From contig NZ_WUTS01000001.1 of the NCBI RefSeq assembly GCF_009901955.1, positions 2,766,172 to 2,830,171 on the forward strand: a stretch of 64,000 bases of DNA, given 5' to 3'. Origin of the DNA: Halomonas icarae. GTDB lineage: Bacteria; Pseudomonadota; Gammaproteobacteria; Pseudomonadales; Halomonadaceae. Below are positions 59,997-64,000 of this stretch, one piece after another. The number at the start of each line of letters is the position of its first letter. The first letter of the stretch is position 1. Made by a program: the position numbers and the translations under genes. Under the pieces are notes generated by a model that was not told the DNA's origin, searched no databases, and saw only the letters and a list, made by a program, of their open reading frames with translations.

Positions 59997-61466
59997 TTAA
60001 CCAGCCCGATAGTTGGGGGCTTCCTTGGTAATTTGCACATCGTGCACATGGGACTCGTTGAAGCCGGCCCCGGTGATCTGCACGAACTGCGGCTTGGTGC
60101 GCATCTCCTGGATGTCGCGGCAGCCGGTGTAGCCCATGGAGGCCCGCAGGCCGCCCATCAGCTGGTGGACGATGGCGCTCATCATGCCCTTGTAGGGCAC
60201 GCGGCCTTCGATGCCCTCGGGCACCAGCTTCTCGGCGCCGGCGTCCTTGTCCTGGAAGTAGCGGTCGGCGCTGCCCTGGGTCTGGGACATGGCGCCCATG
60301 GAGCCCATGCCGCGGTAGGCCTTGTAGGTGCGGCCCTGGAAAAGCTCGATCTCGCCCGGAGCCTCCTCGGTGCCGGCCAGCAGGCCGCCGGCCATCACGG
60401 TGCTGGCACCGGCCGCCACGGCCTTGGCCAGGTCGCCGGAGTAGCGCACGCCGCCGTCGGCGATCAGCGGAATGTCGTAGGGCACCAGGGCCGCGGCGAC
60501 GTTGGAGACGGCGGTGATCTGCGGCACGCCGACGCCGGCCACCACGCGAGTGGTGCAGATGGAGCCCGGGCCAATGCCGACCTTGACGGCGTCGGCGCCG
60601 GCTTCCGCGAGCGCCTTGGCGGCCTCGGCGGTGGCGATGTTGCCGCCAATCACCTGGATCTGCGGGAAGTTCTCCTTCACCCAGCGCACGCGCTCGATCA
60701 CGCCCTTGGAGTGGCCGTGGGCGGTGTCAACCACCACCACATCGACCCCGGCCTCGGCCAGGGCGGCCACGCGGTCCGGCGTCTCGGGGCCGGTGCCCAC
60801 CGCGGCGCCGACCAGCAGGCGGCCGTCGGCATCCTTGGCGGCGTTGGGGAAGGTGCGAGCCTTCTCGATGTCCTGGAAGGTGACCAGGCCGCGCAGGCGG
60901 TTCTCGTCATCGACCACCAGCATCTTCTCGATGCGGTGCTCCTGCATCTTGCCCTTGATCACGTCGAGGGTGGTGCCCACCGGCACGGTGACGAGCTTCT
61001 CGCCGGGGGTCATGATGTCGGCGACGCTGTCGCCGTGGTTGGGCTGGAAGCGCATGTCGCGCTCGGTCACCAGGCCCACCAGGGTTTCCCCCTCCACCAC
61101 CGGGAAGCCGGAGAAGCCGTGCTCCTCGGCCATCGCCAGCAGGTCGGCCAGCTTGGCCTTGGGGCCAACGGTGACCGGATCCTTGACGATCACGCTCTCG
61201 TGCTTCTTGACCTTGCGCACCTCGGCGGCCTGCTGCGCCATGGTCATGCTCTTGTGAATAATGCCGATGCCCCCTTCCTGGGCCATGGCGATGGCCAGTC
61301 GCGCCTCTGTCACCGTGTCCATGGCGGCGGAGACCAGCGGGATGTTCAGGTGGAGATCCCGTGTCAGCCGGGTCCGTAGGCTGACGTCGTTGGGCAGGAC
61401 CTCGGAATACCCGGGGACGAGTAATACGTCATCGAACGTAAGAGCTTCTTGGGCCATACGTAGCAT
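59997..61466 (-). CDS. guaB: inosine-5'-monophosphate dehydrogenase
   Basis: 489 aa. Catalytic Cys in GPGSICTTR, a CBS pair inserted at about 95-205, and the flap motif around RGMGSMGAM. Oxidises IMP to XMP. The start [16 protein letters not shown] at 61466 aligns with E. coli Gua[17 protein letters not shown]. Divergent from xseA, the standard arrangement. Confidence 0.98.
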   Translation of the reverse strand: MLRMAQEALTFDDVLLVPGYSEVLPNDVSLRTRLTRDLHLNIPLVSAAMDTVTEARLAIAMAQEGGIGIIHKSMTMAQQAAEVRKVKKHESVIVKDPVTVGPKAKLADLLAMAEEHGFSGFPVVEGETLVGLVTERDMRFQPNHGDSVADIMTPGEKLVTVPVGTTLDVIKGKMQEHRIEKMLVVDDENRLRGLVTFQDIEKARTFPNAAKDADGRLLVGAAVGTGPETPDRVAALAEAGVDVVVVDTAHGHSKGVIERVRWVKENFPQIQVIGGNIATAEAAKALAEAGADAVKVGIGPGSICTTRVVAGVGVPQITAVSNVAAALVPYDIPLIADGGVRYSGDLAKAVAAGASTVMAGGLLAGTEEAPGEIELFQGRTYKAYRGMGSMGAMSQTQGSADRYFQDKDAGAEKLVPEGIEGRVPYKGMMSAIVHQLMGGLRASMGYTGCRDIQEMRTKPQFVQITGAGFNESHVHDVQITKEAPNYRAG

Positions 61467-61517
61467 ATCGGCAACACCCAGTGAGCTGGTGGGAGAAGGG
61501 AGGTAAGTTAATCCACC

Positions 61518-61547
61518 ATTATAACGGGCGAAGGCGGGCCACGTCAC
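61518..61547 (-). promoter_or_regulatory. putative guaB promoter
   Basis: On the minus strand a consensus TATAAT (61518-61523) is preceded after 18 nt by GTGACG (61542-61547). Start about 45 nt before guaB. Confidence 0.55.
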
Positions 61548-61600
61548 GAACCAACACGACTCCATGCTACCCTGCCCCTGATATCCGAGGAGCCCGCGCC

Positions 61601-62971
61601 ATGAGCCACCCCGATGCCCCACCCCTATCCGTCAGCGAACTCAACCATAGCGCCCGGCAGCTGCTGGAGGGGCGCTTCGGCGATATCTGGGTCGAGGGCG
61701 AGCTCTCCGGGGTCTCGCGCCCCAGCTCCGGTCATGTCTACTTTACCCTCAAGGATGAGCATGCCCAGCTGCGCGGCGCCCTGTTTCGGAGCCGTGCACG
61801 CTTCGTCGGGGCGCCGATGCGCGACGGTGACCGGGTCAAGGTACGCGGGCGGCTGTCGGTCTTCGAGCCGAGAGGCGACTATCAGCTGATCGCGGAAGCG
61901 GTGCAGGCCGCCGGCCTGGGCGAGCTGCTGGCGGCCTATGAACGGCTCAAGTCACGACTCGACAGCGAAGGCGTGTTCGCCAACGCCCGCCCTCTGGCCT
62001 GCCCGCCACGCCACCTGCTGATCATCACATCGCCTACCGGTGCGGCGATTCGCGACGTACTGGCGGTGCTTGCCGCACGCTGGCCCATGGTGAACGTGAC
62101 GCTGATTCCAGTGGCGGTACAGGGGCGCGAGGCGGTGCCGACAATGATCTCGGCGCTAGGATTACTCAATCGCCAAGCGAATCTCGCCCCGGACCGCGAC
62201 GTCATCCTCCTCACCCGGGGCGGCGGCAGCCTTGAGGACCTGTGGGCCTTCAACGACGAGCACCTGGCCCGGGCGATCTTCCATTCGCGACTGCCGATCA
62301 TGTCGGCGGTGGGCCACGAGGTGGATGCGACCCTTGCCGACTTTGCCGCCGATGCACGCGCCCCCACCCCCTCTGCGGGAGCGGCACGACTGGTGCCGGA
62401 TCGCCACGATCTCGGCCACCGTCTGGCGATGCTCCAGGCTCGCCTGATGCGCGCGATCCAGTCTCGCCTCGATGGCGAGGGTCAGCGCCTGGATCACCAG
62501 CGGGCGCGACTGCGTCATCCTGGCGAGAAGCTGCAGCACCGGCGCCAGGCGCTGGCACAACTGACCGGACGACTGACGCGAGCCCTTCAGGCGCGCCTGA
62601 CCGAGGCCAGCCGGCACCAGGCCCAACTGCAGCGCCGCCTGACGGCACACCCGCCCGGCCGCCAACTGGCACTGGCCGAACGCCGCCTCGAGACGGCAAG
62701 CCAGCGTCTGAGCATCGCGGCACCGCGGGTGCTGGCGCGTCATCGCGAGCGTCTGACAGCAGTCGCCAGGGAGCTGCATGCCGTCAGTCCCCTGGCGGTG
62801 TTGGGCCGTGGCTATGCGATACTCGAGGATGAACAGGCGCGCGTGGTACGACGAGCCGACGACGCCGCCCCCGGCGACCGTCTGTCCGCCCGCCTGGGGG
62901 ATGGACGCCTGACACTCGAGGTACTTCCTTATGACGCCGATATTCCGACCGGCAAGCGGTCGAACCGATAG
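61601..62971 (+). CDS. xseA: exodeoxyribonuclease VII large subunit
   Basis: 456 aa (E. coli 456). N-terminal OB fold ([21 protein letters not shown]), catalytic region [15 protein letters not shown] and [15 protein letters not shown], long coiled-coil region (about 260-390) rich in Gln, Arg and Leu, and the C-terminal [14 protein letters not shown] supports the start. xseB is not in the window. Confidence 0.96.
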   Translation: MSHPDAPPLSVSELNHSARQLLEGRFGDIWVEGELSGVSRPSSGHVYFTLKDEHAQLRGALFRSRARFVGAPMRDGDRVKVRGRLSVFEPRGDYQLIAEAVQAAGLGELLAAYERLKSRLDSEGVFANARPLACPPRHLLIITSPTGAAIRDVLAVLAARWPMVNVTLIPVAVQGREAVPTMISALGLLNRQANLAPDRDVILLTRGGGSLEDLWAFNDEHLARAIFHSRLPIMSAVGHEVDATLADFAADARAPTPSAGAARLVPDRHDLGHRLAMLQARLMRAIQSRLDGEGQRLDHQRARLRHPGEKLQHRRQALAQLTGRLTRALQARLTEASRHQAQLQRRLTAHPPGRQLALAERRLETASQRLSIAAPRVLARHRERLTAVARELHAVSPLAVLGRGYAILEDEQARVVRRADDAAPGDRLSARLGDGRLTLEVLPYDADIPTGKRSNR

Positions 62972-62999
62972 CGCAGAAAGCTCACGCCCCTGCGCTATC
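62967..62999 (+). terminator. hairpin overlapping the xseA stop
   Basis: GATAGCGCAG (62967-62976) pairs perfectly with CTGCGCTATC (62990-62999); the xseA stop codon lies in the first arm. No T run follows. Confidence 0.55.
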
Positions 63000-63113
63000 T
63001 AAGCTTAGTCGCAAGTCGTCTTGACGTTCCGGGCCAGATGCCGTTTCGTCGACTGTTCTTGCGACACTCCCGCCATGGGCGGGACTTCATCAGCATGTAT
63101 AAAGGAGTCACAC

Positions 63114-63770
63114 ATGTCTCTGCGCATCAATGACCTCGTACCGGACTTCGAGGCCGACACCAGCCAGGGTGCCATTCGCTTCCACGAGTGGCTGGACGGC
63201 AAATGGGCCATCCTGTTCTCCCACCCCAAGGACTTTACCCCGGTCTGCACCACCGAGTTCGGCGCCGTGGCCAAGCTCAGAGATGAGTGGGAAAAGCGCG
63301 ATACCAAGGTCATCGGCATCTCGGTGGATGGCGTGGAGGAGCACAAGGGCTGGATCAAGGACATCGAGAGCTTTGCCAGCAGCGATGTCGGCTTCCCGAT
63401 CATCGCCGACGAGGACCTCAAGGTCGCCAAACTGTTCGACATGCTGCCCGCCGAGGCTTACCTGCCCGATGGCCGGACTCCCGCCGACAGCGCCACGGTC
63501 CGCTCGGTGTTCATCATCGGTCCGGACAAGCAGCTCAAGCTCTCCATGACCTACCCGATGAACGTCGGTCGCAACTTCGCCGAGGTACTGCGTGCCCTGG
63601 ATGCCCTGCAGACAGCCAACGGCAAGGGCGTCGCCACCCCGGCGGACTGGACCGTGGGCGAAGACGTGATCATTCCCCCGACGGTCTCCGACGAGGATGC
63701 CAAGGCCAAGTTCGGCGAGTTCGAGACCGTCTTCCCCTACCTGCGTCGCACCAAGCTTCCCCAGCAGTAA
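63114..63770 (+). CDS. Prx6-type peroxiredoxin
   Basis: 218 aa. Peroxidatic Cys45 in DFTPVCTTEFG. The C-terminal extension with VGRNFAEVLRALDALQ and ATPADW places it in the Prx6 (1-Cys) group; no typical resolving Cys is visible. AAAGGAG gives the start. A second peroxiredoxin, bcp, is at 45883. Confidence 0.95.
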   Translation: MSLRINDLVPDFEADTSQGAIRFHEWLDGKWAILFSHPKDFTPVCTTEFGAVAKLRDEWEKRDTKVIGISVDGVEEHKGWIKDIESFASSDVGFPIIADEDLKVAKLFDMLPAEAYLPDGRTPADSATVRSVFIIGPDKQLKLSMTYPMNVGRNFAEVLRALDALQTANGKGVATPADWTVGEDVIIPPTVSDEDAKAKFGEFETVFPYLRRTKLPQQ

Positions 63771-63794
63771 GCGGAGCACGATGCGATCCCCTGG

Positions 63795-63814
63795 CCCCCG
63801 CCACATGGCGGGGG
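63795..63814. terminator. hairpin between the peroxiredoxin and glrR-like genes
   Basis: CCCCCGCC/GGCGGGGG with a 4-nt loop, 8 bp, between convergent genes; followed on the plus strand by ACAGTCGTTT. Confidence 0.7.
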
Positions 63815-63833
63815 ACAGTCGTTTCGTGAGCCC

Positions 63834-64000
63834 TCAGCGCTCCGGCTTGAAGGTGGCAGGCTCCAGGTCGTGACGCCCCAGCAGCTTGTAGAAGTCGGTG
63901 CGATTGCGCCCGGCGATACGCGCCGCCTGGGTCACGTTGCCCGCGGTGAGCTTCAGCACCTTGATCAGGTAACGACGCTCGAAGGCCGCCCGAGCATCGT
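63834..64000 (-). CDS. glrR: sigma-54 response regulator GlrR/QseF-like, C-terminal part
   Basis: Partial; 55 complete C-terminal codons are in the window, with the stop at 63834-63836. The peptide reads AAFERRYLIKVLKLTAGNVT, then QAARIAGRNRTDFYKLLGRH, a Fis-type HTH of the GlrR (YfhA) group (RNRTxFYKLLxRH). The AAA+ and receiver domains would lie outside the window. It reaches no start here. Confidence 0.85.
   Translation of the reverse strand, partial: DARAAFERRYLIKVLKLTAGNVTQAARIAGRNRTDFYKLLGRHDLEPATFKPER

Overview
The window looks like chromosome of a moderately halophilic gammaproteobacterium of the Halomonadaceae (Halomonas-like). This is inferred from the high G+C, Pseudomonas-type gene order with Halomonas-type acidic proteins, and an Anr-type oxygen-control circuit. 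No 16S rRNA gene is present, so the genus is a judgement. Almost all of the window is dense housekeeping and respiratory sequence. I see no prophage, CRISPR array or intact insertion sequence.

Layout. (1) 1-411: four tRNA genes (Asp, Val-CAC, Asp, Val-UAC) on the minus strand behind one strong sigma-70 promoter. (2) 491-12353: a small alpha/beta hydrolase, then the cbb3 oxidase locus ccoNOQP, the maturation genes ccoGHIS, a SafE/UreH-type membrane protein, a divergent HemN-like radical SAM protein and the Fe-S regulator Anr/FNR. Good Anr boxes lie before ccoN and before the hemN-like gene, so the regulator sits next to its probable targets. (3) 12509-26304: ttcA, then an acetate-type uptake and sensing block. 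It holds a DnaQ-like exonuclease, a cNMP/CBS/DUF294 protein, a two-part sodium symporter (DUF4212 plus SSS), a small unknown membrane protein, a CrbS-like SSS-PAS-PAS hybrid kinase, a CrbR-like LuxR regulator and acs. (4) 26466-33945: sprT, a UPF0149 protein, a cardiolipin synthase-like phospholipase D, plsB, rsmJ, tsaB and adk. (5) 34186-38926: pyruvate dehydrogenase aceE-aceF. (6) 39249-42153: ampD, nadC, a GNAT acetyltransferase and trmO. (7) 42206-50376: a block syntenic with Pseudomonas aeruginosa PA1004-PA1013 (purC, MBL hydrolase, bamC, dapA, bcp, perM-like, tusA-like, bepA-like, nadA), but without gcvR. (8) 50613-53500: two tRNA-Lys genes, rluB, scpB and scpA. (9) 53860-56672: a cold-shock gene, a dicarboxylate/amino-acid symporter and rlmA. 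(10) 56779-58163: a decayed patch with a GGDEF remnant, a cytochrome P460 gene, a broken AraC regulator ending in an in-frame (GGGAAC)12 microsatellite, and a hairpin. (11) 58242-64000: guaB-guaA, xseA, a 1-Cys-like peroxiredoxin and the 3' end of a glrR-like sigma-54 activator.

The least ordinary signals are these. Two intergenic elements (12354-12508 and 23301-23486) carry arrays of related heptamers and a shared AAAGCAGCATGAC core, each between convergent genes. The hemN-like gene has lost several residues considered essential in HemN while keeping the radical SAM cysteines and an Anr box. The AraC pseudogene has a coding microsatellite. The acetate block may be held together by a shared upstream motif.
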